From Anthonomus grandis grandis (taxonomy: Eukaryota > Arthropoda > Insecta > Coleoptera > Curculionidae), in NCBI RefSeq assembly GCF_022605725.1, contig NC_065557.1, positions 22,261,256-22,325,255 of the forward strand: a DNA stretch of 64,000 nucleotides, in the 5' to 3' direction. Numbering within the stretch: the first letter of the stretch is position 1; every line of letters starts with the position of its first letter. Both the position numbers and the translations under genes were made by a program. Below, in pieces: positions 34,944 through 47,965 of this stretch. The notes beneath the pieces were generated by a model. That model saw nothing but the letters and a program-made list of their open reading frames with translations, was not told the origin of the DNA and did not search any database.

Positions 34944-35016
34944 GCGGTACCCCCACTATTCTGCGACGCCGCACGGCATTACGAGGGAAGGTTAAAAATA
35001 GGGAAACAGTTATGTA

Positions 35017-36759
35017 CTTTAGGAAAGATTTTCATTAACAATACTTCTTATTACTTTTAAATTTTTAAGTATTGCCTCGCGAGTAATTTGCAAAGTTAAA
35101 TTCAGTCAAAGAGTTCCTTTGTAAGTTTAGAAATATGTTAAGAATAATTATAATGTATTATAAAGTGTTTTGAAAATTTAATGTTTTATATAAGCAGTCA
35201 AGGTATTATCTAAATTGAAAAGATCTAATTTATATGTTGGCAAGCATACCCCAAGTGAAAATAAATAATCCGCATCCACAGAGATATACAGTTCATACGA
35301 AAGACGTTATTGCTGCTATGAAGTGTAATGTTTGTAGAGACCTGAATAGGTAAATTTGCGCACAGCAACCCAAATCTGAGATTATTGATGAATCGTTCGA
35401 GAACATGATTCATCGGCAATCTTAAATTTCGGCAAATAGTTTTTAAATAAACAGAACTTTCAGGTATGGGATATCACACCGATAAATTATTTCTTATACG
35501 GATATGTCAAGTGGTAAGAATACGGCAGCAATGGTCAACTTGGAAACCAATTTTTTTATTGAGGAAATAACAGCATGAGAGACAGAAAACAAGAAAGAGT
35601 ATTTATTATCTAGCTTTAAAAAAAGTCGCTAGAATTATCTCACTCGTTTACTGAGTTGTTTATGTCTTTCATGTCAAAAAAACTTTTAATTTTTGCTTAT
35701 TGCTAGTTTATGAATGAGGTAATGGTTTATACTTTCTGTTTTCACTAAAAGCACACCAAAGTCTTAAATATTTAATAAATCCTTTGAAACTTTTTTTAAA
35801 ATTGTTTAAAAGTCTACAATATGCATTTCATCTAGCAAAAATTCACAATTTTTTAATCTCTCACAATACAATGAAGTGAAATGTCAATGCACGTATTATG
35901 ATTGTTTTTTATTTTCACGTCAGTCTAAAAAATATTCTGGGAATTATTATTATTATTATAATAATGCATTAATTAGGTTATATAAAATTTTCAGTAACTT
36001 TATATGAGTCCAATAAGCTAATGAACTATTTACGCTTTAAATTTTAATATTCTATTAAATTTTATTTGTTGTTAAACGTCCTATTTAAAAGCATTTAGAT
36101 TTACTTACCGTTTATTAGGAAGATCTGTTTTTATTTTTATATTTTTATTAAGTTCATACTAAAATAGCAAATGACAAAAATATATTATATGACAGATTTC
36201 CTAATTATTGATTTATACAATAATAATGAAATATAGTAAAATTTGTCGCAATCAACTTCTAAAGGTTGACTTTTATGATGATTTGAAGTTATCGATTTTC
36301 GAGTGTTTCATTTTTATAGACAATCTAAGAAACAAGATATTGTAAAAAAATTGAACAGCTATGATAAATGATCAATTAGAAATCATTATTTTAGGCAAAA
36401 AGATACAAAAAATTCCTATATCAAAAATGTAGACAATTACGACACACAAAAGTGTAGATAAACAATTATTGTTTTAAATAAGATATTTTCGAGGAGAATA
36501 ATAAAAGCTATGTTATTTAGACGAATAATAAATATTGTAAACCCCTCCGTGCAACGCAACACAATTTTTCCTAGATTCCAGGAAAGGATAGGGAGGCCAC
36601 AATCATTTAATAAAAAAGTTCGGTTGTTTTTTTACATGATATTTACTCCTTTCTCTAAATATTTTTTCTTCTTTACAATGGACTCGAGTCATTTTTCGAC
36701 TGCCACCTAGATTAGTTTTTATTTATTTTCATTTTTTGTGAAGACAAACACAAACAACT
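35017..36759. other. No recognisable gene
   Basis: AT-rich. ORFs at 35225-35419 and 36510-36710 have no motif I recognise. Confidence 0.5.
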
Positions 36760-36840
36760 ATATCCATGTCAGGAGTCAAACCTGAGAGCACACAATCACA
36801 ACCCAAACATTTTTTCCATGACGCCACGGGTCGGCTCTAT
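36735..36840 (-). repeat. Possible tRNA-derived SINE head
   Basis: On the minus strand a pol III A-box-like TGGCGTCATGG (36827-36817) is followed 34 bases later by a B-box-like GGTTTGACTCC (36782-36772), then an A-rich tail towards 36720. Spacing is right, but no second copy is in the window and the head does not fold into a convincing tRNA. Confidence 0.35.
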
Positions 36841-37630
36841 ATTTTAATTGGCCGTATTTGAAGCTATAGATGGCTAAGAATAGAAGAAATGATAATTCTA
36901 GAAACTCTTTTCTAGTGTAGCAGGAGTAAATTAACATTTCTTTATATAAATACCATAAACCTATGAAAAAAAAATGTTAGTCGGCGAATTATTTTTTTTA
37001 AGATTAGTTAAAGCGCAACAGACACCACTTAGAAAATAGTATTTTCAGTTAATAAATTTCCAGACTTTTGTTTGACTGTACAGCGACTATAAATATTGTT
37101 GGTAGAAATTTGGTGTATATTAATAGTGCTAGGATATTCTTCTTTAGTGACCATATAGGGTAGCATAGCAGGTTAACAGGTGGCAGATGACAAGATATTT
37201 GTCAAATCAGAGTTAATATACAGGATATTTTATTGGAAAAGGAACATGTTTTTAAGGAAAATGTGTCATTAACGCTTTATTATTTATGAAAATAAAAATT
37301 ATAAATTATTTAAGTACAAAGTAGAAGTAGTTGCTACGCTTAAAATCGTGTTAACTATTAACATTTTATTTAATTAAATATTGGATAAGAACGTAAAAAA
37401 ATTGGAACTACTTAAGATATCTAACAGTTTCCTCTATGCTTGACTTTTCATAAATCTCTGGATTATTTCACAATTTAATACAAGCATTTGTAGCGTTTTT
37501 ATTTTTTTGGGGTTGGGTTGGGTTGGGCTTTTATAATGTAATAATTTAATATTGTATGAATAGTACTGATCGCGAGTCTAGTGTCTAGTTAATGGCATTA
37601 TAAAAATAAGAACTCCTAGATGGCGCTAGC
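36841..37630. other. No recognisable gene
   Basis: AT-rich, with a short TTGGG tandem run (37507-37527, TTGGGG plus three TTGGG). Confidence 0.5.
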
Positions 37631-38110
37631 TGTTCTTCGCCGATCTGTCTTTGTCATCGGTCACGTTCGCCATGCTGAAGGATCAACTTTTACGTATTGG
37701 CATTTTCGATACCGGCCTGCTGTTTTGCCATTGTTTTTCCTGTAATTTGAATACTTTGCCTTTTGAGATTACATTGTTTCCATACTTGCTGCAACTTAAA
37801 GCTAAGCAAGGCAACGTTGTATTGTCAATTATTGTAAAACTGGGCCTGGTGGGATTCTGTCGAAGAGATACCCAGAAATTGCATTTTGGCTTTCTTTCCA
37901 AATGGTATGGTCTTCAGGTTAACAAGTTCAATTGGTCGAGGTTGGGATTCGACCTCATAGCACAGTCTAACACAGACTCGACCCTTTTCGACTAACTATC
38001 CGCACCTGCCGATGCCGCCCCTCTCGCCTATCGGAGTTTATCGATCCCCCGCATGCGGGGGATTTATACCGGTTCGTCGACGAAATGTGGTTATAGGACT
38101 GACTCGGTTC
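37631..38110. other. GC-richer island without a clear gene
   Basis: Base composition differs from the flanks, and open frames exist on both strands (37651-37995 plus; 37683-37901 minus), but neither shows a known domain. It could be the promoter and leader of the short ORF at 38240. Confidence 0.35.
38044..38063. repeat. Perfect 20-bp palindrome
   Basis: ATCCCCCGCATGCGGGGGAT is self-complementary with no loop, inside the GC-rich island. Confidence 0.85.
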
Positions 38111-38239
38111 AGTTTATTTTTGACGTTTACCGAGTGTGCCAATATTTTTTGTTTTTGTGAATTTAATATTCTGTCATTTAGTTCTAGTTTTACGGAATTT
38201 TACTTTAATATAATTTATATTAATAGTAGTTGTTTGGTA

Positions 38240-38380
38240 ATGGCTTCTCACGCACATTACTGCTGTGTTAAATCTTGCAAAAAAAATTTAAACGATCCAA
38301 GTGTTTCTTTTTTTTGTATTTATATTGTTAATAATAAATTAAATAAAGGGTGTCTGAACCAAATGATTCCTCTTAAGTAA
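38240..38380 (+). pseudogene. Truncated THAP-like zinc-finger N-terminus
   Basis: 46 codons, MASHAHYCCVKSCKKN then LNDPSVSFFCIY. The C-x4-C spacing from the start and a following PSVSFF block resemble the beginning of THAP domains (C-x4-C...VSFHxFP). The expected FP, Trp and second C/H pair are absent. It may be the first exon or relic of a THAP-containing transposase, or a chance match. Confidence 0.25.
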
Positions 38381-38449
38381 CCAGGTAAATCAAAAAAATA
38401 AAGATAATCGGTACAACCCTACGCTTTTATTTTTGAGAATAATAATGCT

Positions 38450-38770
38450 GGATTGAATAAAATAAGAAATAAAATAAGACTAAAATAAGAGTTCAATTTA
38501 CACAAACCCCCACAAGGCATTTATACAGCAAAATAAACTAAGAAGTTGACCAAAATGCAACTAATATTTTATTTTTATTTGAAAACGAAAGTACGCACCG
38601 CGTTTTGGTCAGAAAACCCATTGAAAGACAAAGAGATAAAATTTACCTGGTATGTAATTGGTCAATTTCTTGAAATATACCTGGCATATGATTGGTAATT
38701 CCTTATTTCTTATTTTATTTTATTTTGCTGTTTAAATGCATAAATGTCATATAAGGCTTTATTTTATTCT
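38450..38770. repeat. Imperfect inverted repeat, about 320 bp
   Basis: AAGAAATAAAATAAGA and GCATTTATACAGCAAAATAAA (38450-38540) recur inverted at 38695-38760. No ORF. Possibly a small fold-back element. Confidence 0.45.
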
Positions 38771-41700
38771 ATTTGTCTGTATAAATTCAGCTTAACTAGT
38801 CGGCAATTAAGGCGTACATTTAGGTTTACACCCTTTATATTAGGTACACCTTTATTAAGATTAAAGGGTTTTTAGAGGATTCTAGTTTTCTTAACAACAT
38901 TCCTAAGGTTTTGACTCAAATTTAAGCATTTTATTAGTATTATAAAAAGAAATAAAAGCAAAGAAAGAATGGCGACTGGATGCATACATAAATATATTAC
39001 CTACTACCTAGTTGTTGTTTATTTAATGTGTCACAATGAATAAGCATCAAAACTCATCAAAATATTTTAAAATAAAAAAACCTTGATTTTACCCAATAAT
39101 ATTATTAAACTTCATACTTTCCTTATTGCCCCCGTAAACGCATTTCTAATGTGAACTTTGTGGACGGACTTGTATCCTATCATGCGAGGGGTGCCGGCGT
39201 AGTTTACAAGTGATTTACGACCGCTTATAAAAAAAGGCGGCATTTTGAGGCGATCAAAGAAGTGATTCTACTTGTTGAAATCTATATACTTTGCTCATAG
39301 TTACCTCATGGCGACACTATCTATATAATGTGAAAGATTACCTTAATACACTTTATAAAAAACCCTCCAACATCTTGAGTTAAGCTTGATTCCTATTCTT
39401 TGTTAAACGTTTTCTCATGGTTTTTAGGACCGCCATTTTTGAAGTTTCACGTGTTAATTTTAGGGCTTTATGCCGGGTCCTAAACCAAGTCTTAAGTAAG
39501 ATCTTAGGTTAAGGGGCCATCCCAAGACCATCCCGAACCATCTCAGGTGCTGTTCCCATTTCCCATCCTAAATTAGAGTTTTATGAGGAATTATTGCTTC
39601 TTCATGACGTTATTGATTGGAACTTAGTCAGCTGCTGTCCATGAATCAGCATAATAAGTTACTAGGTCAAGGAAGATAAAAAGAACGTGTAAGCAATGTC
39701 ATGATTTCTGATTTGTTATTGTTATTTGATTTTGGGACTAGTTGGAATATAAATTAGCCATATTGGCTAATTTGAAATGAAAATAATGAACATTGACAAG
39801 AAATAGCATATTTTGATATTATAATATTAATAATTGAAGCTTATTTTGTGTTTTATATGTGTATTTCTAAACACCCTTTTTGTTTATGTGAGAACCAATT
39901 TGCCAGTTAAAGGTTCTTGCAACTGCTCTTTAAATAGACATATTAAACTGGATGGCACCCACACTTTAAAAAGTAAACATCTACAGTATAATTTATGCCA
40001 ACCCATCACCAATTAATGTTCTCCAGTATTTGGTGAAAAGCTGCTCCTGACTCTATCTCTGACTCTATTTAGCAAATAGCAAAATTGGTAAAACATTTTG
40101 AATAAATTTAAAATAAAATTTGTACCGTTATTTTTTTTGGAAATATATGAGATCCACGAAGCTATTGTCATAGAATTCACAACATACAAAAATTCATGTT
40201 ATATTTTTGTTACATTAGCAGAAAATTTTTAGGAGTATGCTTCTCATGTAGCTCTTGAATTTGCAGCTCCCCAATATACATGTTTCTTGAATGGGGCAAA
40301 GTACTTCATTTCAGAGAATTGAGCCATATTTTCTGACTTCCCTCGCATTTTGTAAAAATAATAACACTGTATGCACGATCTCTTATAAATTGAACATCAT
40401 TTATAAAAAAGCATTTATATCTTTTTTGATTTTGAATAAACCGATCCGGCTAACATTCAATCTTTGAATTTCGCCATAAGCTTCTAACCTTAAAACTTGT
40501 TAGATATGATAGGGATCAGGTCTAGGTTTCTGTCGACGTCGCCAAATTATAACATAATCTTCTGCTGATTTCTGGATTACTATAAATCAAATCCATGATA
40601 TTCTCTTTCACCGCAAACCATTTATACCTAAATAACCCTTTCCTAATATTCAATTAATTTCATGGTGGAAAATATACATATAAATATACAATGTATATAT
40701 AAATATAATATGTAGTAAGTAATTCATAAACAGAAATTGAGATTTGAAATATACAGTTAAGTAAAATCTGTATTGTTGTGACGAATTCATAATGGGTTGT
40801 TTATTTTATTGGTTATTACCCCACTTATAGCAAAAATCAATTTAGAAAATAATATCTCACATGCTCAAAAATTGAAAAGAAAAGGAAAAAAAAACCTATT
40901 CACGTATTCAAAAGATATATGAACTTAAATCTTTAATGATACTTTTCGTTATACTTCATTTAATTTAAGTTCATTAATATCTCAGCTTGTTTCTTCTTTT
41001 GAGTATCCTACCTAACTTTATTAATTTTGAAAATGACAAAAATAGCGAGAAAACCTCCTTTTTTAATAAAAATACCTAATGTGAACCAACCTTTCAGTAG
41101 TTATATCTACAACCGTTATTGAGGTAAATAAAGTTAAATTAAATTAAAAATATGAACAAAATATTCTTATCTTTTAAATTTCATGTTAATACTTCCTTCA
41201 AAACTCCTTCCTAATTCGACAATACTTTAATAACTTTTTTATATAATATCACGGTTGATCAATAGCTTGACAAACTCTTTTAAAAGATAACAAAAAATTC
41301 GTTTTTTTCTTTAAAATTTCTTTAATTTTATAACTTACTTCTTTTAAAATTAAAGAAGTGTGATCTTAATGTAATTTAATGATAGAAAATATATGAATAT
41401 CGTATATTTTAAATTTTTAATTAATTTTGACAATGCCCTGTTCTACCTCTCTTAAAAAAAAAAGAAAAAAGTATATAAAAGAGATGTTTAAAAGAAGAAA
41501 CGAGCTCCTTAGCTCGAGCTTAGCTCGGGTTTATTAAAATAACAAAGTTGTTACTATTTTTTAGTATAAGCGGCAATGCTGTATTGCTAAAAAAATTTTT
41601 TAAACGTTAGATCACTAGCTAAAATTCATAATACCAAATTTTCATACTCCAATATATAATACTCCAATAATTCTTTCTAAACAAAATTATCCAATTTGAA

Positions 41701-42693
41701 AACAAATTTTAATTAATATATAAGGTTACAAAACTTCTCAATTCACATAACAAACTCTAATGCATCACTGCCTGTAAAAACACGGTATTATTTCTTTTAA
41801 GGGATAAAGTCAGAGGAAGATGCCAGCGATAAGTAAGAAAATTCTTTTTAAATTCCAAATGTTTTTTAAGGAAAAAATCTTTGTGTCGATACTTTTGCGG
41901 GGTGTCTTGATTATTTTTAACGTTATGCGGCTATCACGACAGCATGCTACTTTTTTGTGATGCTAAAGGTGTTCACAAAATTTTCATAGTCCAGTTAGTT
42001 TATAAGATACAGATAATTGTAGAAATTATTTTTAAACCCCTCTCATATCTCTGTTATCCTTTGGCTTATCGACAACCTTGTGTATTTATAGACTATACAC
42101 TTTTTTTACCGTTTCAAACAAAAATATTTAACACGTAACACAAACACTAAAATAAATGACCATTTTCTAAAATTAAATGCTTAATTTAGTAGTATGCCAT
42201 GAATAATAATTATAAACAATTGATAGTTGAATCGAAGGGTGATGTTGAAAATGATGACCATTTTCTTTAATGCAAAATTGCACATCTTAAAATAATAATA
42301 TATAATGTAGTTCCTTAAATAGCATTAAAAATTTGAAGATTTTGAAAGGCTAAATGAAATGCCTCTCAAAGTCGTATCGTGTTTTATATACTTCATTTAT
42401 ATAAATTCCCATTAAAGAAGTGTAGAACTGAGAGATCTGGAGACCGTGTAGGGCATATTATAGGTCCCTTGGTACATATACATCTTTAAAAGTTATTATC
42501 AATCAATGCCCTTAAGAACCTAAGATTATTAGACTAATTAATTGAAGCACCATCTTACAGAAAAGCAGCATAAATATTGGGCTAATCGAATATTTTAGAG
42601 CAGTCCAGGAATAACTTCTATTTGTCTGCCCAAATCATGATAACTCCGAAGCATCCTTGTTGTGCCTTCTCAGACAATAAATACTGAGTTTCT
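38771..42693. other. No recognisable gene
   Basis: AT-rich non-coding DNA, with a somewhat GC-richer stretch at 39130-39550. The ORFs at 39834-40016 and 41944-42138 show no family signature. A short palindromic run of AGCTCGAGCT lies at 41500-41530. Confidence 0.5.
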
Positions 42694-43189
42694 GTACAAG
42701 GTGTTCCATTTTGGGCACTTTTGCGGAATATCTCCGTTATTTTTAGAAAAAGAGAGTTCCGGTTTTCGCGATTTTTTGCTACTTTTTCGTAAAACTAAAG
42801 ATGCTGTTAACAAAATTTTCATACAGGGCATTTTTGAAATTTTTGCATGCGTGTTTGTCTCCGTTATCTTTAAAGTTTTTGTAAAAGTAAAAACTCATTC
42901 TTATAGATTTTTTTCATAGAATGCATCATGTAGATATATTTTTTTTTGATTAATAGTTTTTGAGTTATAACCCAAACTTATGCTTTTTTAAACGGAACAC
43001 CCTGTGTATTTATAGTTCATAATATTGACCTTTTTTTTACCTTTTTAAAGATATATAACAGTATGGACTTATTTTCAAAAATACGCAAATAATAATTTTC
43101 TTTGTTAAGAGCGAATATCTTAGCGAGTTAATGAGAAAATCTTTCTGGGTCCGTTACAGTAGCCCTCCCCCAGTTGCTTAAGAGCATTA

Positions 43190-43740
43190 ATTTTTTAGCA
43201 CCCTATAGCTCTCACCTAGCACTACCTAGCACCCAACCTACAATGCTAGCACCACACCCCCCAGCGAATTATAAAATATTTTCACCGGGGGGGGGCTAAT
43301 GTAATGCGACCCCCCCCCCCGTTTGTGTTATTTCCCCAAAATTTTAGCACTCGATATCCCTTACCTAGCACTACCTAGCACCCAACTTAGAACGTTAGCA
43401 CCACCTCCCCTAGCGAATTTCAGAACATCTTTACCGGGGGGGCTAATGTAACGCGAGCCCCCCCGTTAGTGTTATTTCTCCAAAATTTTAGCACCCGATA
43501 GCCCTCAGCTAGCACTACCTAGCACCTAACTTAGAAAGCTAGCACCACCTTCCCTAGGGAATTACAGAATATTTTTACCGGGGAGAGCTAATGTAACGCG
43601 AGCCCTCCGTTTCTATATTTCTCCAAAACTTTAACACGGTTTAACCTACTACAAGCACCCAACTTACAAAGTTAGCACCTCATCCCCTACGGAATTTTAG
43701 CGAACAAATTTACTGCATGGAGGGTGGGGGGTAGACAATG
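43190..43740. repeat. 144-bp tandem repeat with GC hairpins, about four copies
   Basis: Units start near 43192, 43341, 43485 and 43628. Each has CACTACCTAGCACC, then ACCGGGGGGGCTAATGTAACG followed by a C-run, so a G-tract and C-tract can pair across about 14 bases. The last copy is worn. One inverted copy lies at 46420-46560. Confidence 0.8.
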
Positions 43741-44226
43741 TAGGTAATGTAATGCTTGGGAAAAAAAGAAGGGATGAATTTTCGTGCTAAAAATTGAAAA
43801 AAATAACACGTTAATGCGTAAAAATATTTTATTTTTCAGAGTGAAATATAAATATTCTTATTTCACATTCAACTAAAGACAAAGTTTTACTATTACAAAA
43901 ATGTGTTAAAATAACAAGTTGGTTTCAGTAGTTATTTAATGCACATTATGTTTGACAATTGATTGAAGAGGATTTTTTGAATTGGCTAAAAATAAAAGAA
44001 TTGAAATATTCTAACAAATAACAAATGTAGGTACAAAAAAAACTTAACATTCTTGGTAACTAAAATAAATGGCACAAATGGTGTAGTTATACAGGTTATT
44101 TGAGAAAATATCCTTATTTAACAAAAAAAAACAGAAATAAGAACCATATTTACATTTTTTGTATTGTATCAAATTTTAATGAAGAATGCATTAATTTGAA
44201 TTTAATCTAGTTCACTGCAACTGAAG

Positions 44227-44832
44227 CTACGAAGTATAAATTAAAACTTGAATATTAATGACAGTGGTGGGCGATATATCAATTTTCTTTTTTTGTAGGT
44301 CATCATAAAGTTCAAAACGCTTGTTATGACGGACACAGTAAGCTCTAAGATGCCCTACGTTTGAACCAATATGTGATACTATTCCACGAAGTTAATAAGT
44401 TTTGTTAAAAATATATAATGTTTGATTAATACTATTTAATGAACATTCTGCTGTTTTATTCAAGACATCAAACGGTTCCAAAATTAGAAGGTGTGGATTT
44501 ATGGATATTTTATTATACATGGTATCAGTTTTGCACTGTATACAAGTTTTTTCTTTAGGAATAGTATTGCTAATTTCCTGCTCTAAATCATTAAAGTTTA
44601 GACTACAAGATATATAAGATTTGTTCGTTATTGACATAAAGCTACAATTTTTGCAGTTTTTTACATATTCTGCCGAAAACAAACTTCCACTAAAAAAATG
44701 ATCTAGGACCTCAGAGATTGTAGCCTCGCCATTTATTTTAGTCAGACCTTGAGCAAGCTCTGTCCTAGGCCATGTTAAAAAGCACTCCGCTCTTTTGTTA
44801 TACGTACTTCTGCATGCACCTTTTTTGATCAT
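44227..44832 (-). pseudogene. Ubiquitin-specific-protease-like ORF in a transposable element
   Basis: The frame runs 44832-44395, has one TAA stop (44394-44392), then continues to TAG at 44229-44227, about 202 codons. Two C-x2-C pairs (CKNC at residues 60-63, CIQC at 97-100) fit the zinc fingers subdomain of USP (C19) enzymes. NPHLLILEPFDVL and, after the stop, GSNVGHLRAYC and FELYDDL fit the catalytic His box (GHYxAYC) and the YDD block. The N-terminal Cys box is not in this ORF, so the enzyme would lack its nucleophile. In the family these proteins remove ubiquitin. Its role in a transposon is unknown. The alternative is a non-enzymatic zinc protein. Confidence 0.5.
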
Positions 44833-46400
44833 GTGTAGGACAAATGTAACAAACTTATTACCTACGATGCTCTCTAAGTAAGTTTGAAAATTTCATTACA
44901 AATTATGAAGACAATCAAATACTAAGTTTTAGTTCGTTAAATAGAGCATAAAAAGCTTAGTAAATTTACGAAATTTTATTTAAAAAATATTAAATATTAA
45001 AAATAATAAAACAAACACACAAAATGGTTCTACGTGACAAAATCGACCGCGGTATCCTTTTGCCTACACAAGAGTTCTTAGATAATACATAACGATCATT
45101 CATAAAGAAAGAAAAATAAAATGAGTGTCTCGCCGCGGACCTTTCGATTGCTTAGCCTGAATTTCTTCTGGTCTCTTTAAATTACACCGATAAAATAATA
45201 ATTGAGTTAATAATTCGAACCAATAGCTAATATTATTGGTTAGTTTATAAAATAACCAAGTAAGCACAAGCACCATAATATGTACATAAGTGTTTTTAAC
45301 ACTATATGTTTTTTGATTTGACCATTTCATTTTCGATTTTTTTTTGTACCCCAACAAATCAATATCTACTGGCCCAGTCTTACACAACAAATATTACGTA
45401 GGTATGTAAGTACAACTTCACTTTTTCAGTTAATGCGTGTAAATGTAAATAAAGTTTAATAAAGCAAGCCTAAAACAAATCAGAGGAGCACTGGGAACCC
45501 CAGCGTCTTGACTGACATTTAGGGAGACCGGTCACAGGGCTTCGGCGTGTTGCAGGTTGCGTGTATTCCGTATATCGTATTTCTCTATCCCTATAAAGTA
45601 AGTTGTTATACATATCGCTTTAACTGACTATTGGTTAGTTCAAATTGAGGATTGAGATATGATGAGAATGATAAGATTGAAAAAGATAAATATAATAAAA
45701 TTAAGCAATAATTTATAAGAATTAATAAAAATTAGCAAATTGGCGGCTTAAATACCAACGTATATACTTAATAATCAACAAATTATACTGTTAATTATAT
45801 TTTTGATTCTGGATTGATTTTTTCCTTGATTTTTTCAGAGGAAACTATTTTAATTAAATTTTCTTTAAAGTGAAAATTCTGAACAATAATATAGGTTTTG
45901 TTTGCAAGGTTATATTTTTAACAGATATTCCTTTTTGGTAGACCTGCCTATATCTGCGAATTAAAATGATAATATATGTTTTTTTTAATTTCTTAACGTC
46001 ATTTTCTTAAGCATCAAATTATTATTAATTAGAATTTGGGCCATCCTGTACATAATTTGTAAAATAATAAATTAACCAAGGTCATCGAGTGAGAAAAATA
46101 ATATTGTCAAAAAAGTATTTAGGTTATAAATCAAATAATGAAGGCAAAATTTAAAAAAACCTCTGTTGATTTAAATTCAACTGAGTATAAGCCACCGCGT
46201 CATCAGCGGCAACGAGCTCGTTGATTCCCCATCTCGCTTTTACACCACCCAAGCTTTTTCCATTTCAAGAAATATAAACTTTTCTGTCCTTTTTTATATG
46301 ACGCGCGTGCATTCTTCTCAGTTGAATTTATCTTCTACAATAAATACACAAAATAAAACATACACGTTTCAATCATATCTCAAAATGAACAGCGTCGATC
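44833..46400. other. Interior of the inverted-repeat element without a clear gene
   Basis: An ORF at 45100-45390 (minus, 96 residues) may be an upstream exon (KTGPVDIDLLGYKKKSKMKW) but shows no domain. A GC-richer patch at 45480-45590 is unassigned. Confidence 0.35.
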
Positions 46401-46973
46401 GATATAGCCAATTAACCCTACCCGAACCCCCTCCCCCCTCCCGCTAAAAATGTTCAAATATTCTGTAATTCACTAAGGAAGATGGTGCTAGCTTTCTAAG
46501 TTGGGTGCTAGGTAGTGCTAGGTGAGAGCTATAGGGTGCTAAAAAATTAATGAGTTTAAACAACTGGGGGGGGGGGGCTACTGTAACGGACCCAATCTTT
46601 CTGAGTATCTAACTATAGCCATAATAGCTCACTTATCTCTAAAAATATAATTCCGAAACTTTTTCTTACTTCGTAAATTTCATATGCGGCCATTGTTTGA
46701 AAAACGTGAAAAAAAATGAAAATAAACTGTTTCTGGAAAATAGACTAAAAGTCAGTTAAAAAACCGATAAGATACTACTAAATTATGCATTTCATTTTAG
46801 AAAATTGCCATTTATTTGCCTACTTAAGAAAAAAAGTGTATACTATTATATATTTTTAAAACGGTAAAAAAAAAATTGTACTCTATAAGTATACAGGGTA
46901 CTTTACCTAAAAAAAACATAAGTTTGGTTTATAACTTAAAAACAGTAAAAATGTAGCAAGAATTATGTATACC

Positions 46974-47965
46974 CTTAGAACATTAAAATATTAGAATTAG
47001 TAAACAACAACAATCTTTCAGTGCAAGCAGATGTTGCAAACGATGCAGAGTTCAACATGTGCACGGGGGCAAGGAGGCGTGATTTGTTTACAAACATATT
47101 AATCGATTATGTGTTGTCAAGTTTACGCGCATTTTTAAAAGAGGAAATTTTCACCTTTATATCAACCGATATAATAATGTCAATTTAACTTATTGGTGTT
47201 AGATTTTGGATTAAAAATAAAAAGTAGAAATAGATTTTTAAGTGGAAAAATAACATCGTTATGTATATTCTTACTTCTAAAACCGCAGATAAATTTGGAA
47301 TGGCAACACCGTAAGCACAAACTAATTATCTAACATCTAGTCAAACAGCTCTGTGCTTACATTTGGCATTTGTGAAGTTCTGTGTTTTGGAAAAGGAAAA
47401 AGGTTTCATTTGAGTATTTTTGTGAACTGTCACGAGAACATAAACTTGTGCCGTTTGTGTCGCACCATAAAAAAGACGATTCAAGGTGATGTTTTCACAA
47501 GTAAATACCGATACTGTCATAACATCATTATACTATCATAATAAATGTAGAATAATAAAAACTTATTAAGAAATCTAAAATAATTTAAAGCATAATCTAT
47601 TATTAATAAATATTTAGCATGTAAATATTTTTTATCGACGTCACTGGTAAAGTTTCCTTGTTTCGGTGGAATAAACAATGCGATTAAGCAGCGTTGCGGT
47701 TATTGTTGCCTTTTTCTCTAATATAGGGACGTTATCTGCATTATTTTATCATATTTTATTAAATAAAATGCTTTATATTTTATTAAAGAGGAATAGTAGT
47801 ATTGTTTTGTACTTGTCAAAATAAGTGACCCATTTTAATGATATTATGAAGTGTTTTTTTGCTATTTCTACACAAGCATTTGGCATCATTGCATCTGAGA
47901 TGTTGCAAGCAAACAAACTGCTCATAGTTTTACGACAATGCTAATTCTAGCCTTTCAATGTCTTA
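46974..47965. mobile_element. Nested inverted-repeat element (hAT/P-like ends)
   Basis: The left end CTTAGAACATTAAAATATTA and the right end (inverse TAAGACATTGAAAGG) match the termini of the 34-bp mini-element at 8709-8742. It splits the right arm of the 42.7-48.2 kb element. About 990 bp. A 62-residue ORF inside (47353-47541) has no secure homology. A clear 8-bp duplication was not found. Confidence 0.6.

Larger units (their letters stand above)
33644..35016 (-). mobile_element. mariner-family element 1
   Basis: The left end TACAGGGTGCGGCATAATTG then CTCCCTGTTTTTAAGG pairs imperfectly with the right end, whose inverse reads AACTGTTTCCCTATTTTTAA. About 1.37 kb, with one transposase gene on the minus strand (33758-34827). 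A 14-bp hairpin near the 5' end of the gene (34891-34943) is an internal feature. Confidence 0.75.

Noticed and set aside
36510..36710. 66-residue ORF
   Set aside because: Random-looking composition, ends in T-rich low-complexity sequence.
37507..37527. TTGGG tandem run as a telomere or interstitial telomere
   Set aside because: Only about four units and no extended array; chance or microsatellite is enough.
37905..37960. tRNA gene suggested by a T-arm-like GGTTGGGATTCGACC
   Set aside because: No acceptor, D or anticodon stems could be paired around it.
43190..43740. CRISPR-like array
   Set aside because: Units are 144 bp with no unique spacers, in a eukaryotic transposon; simple tandem repeats.
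45100..45390. ORF as first exon of the USP-like gene
   Set aside because: No splice junction in phase found and no Cys box; not strong enough to join.
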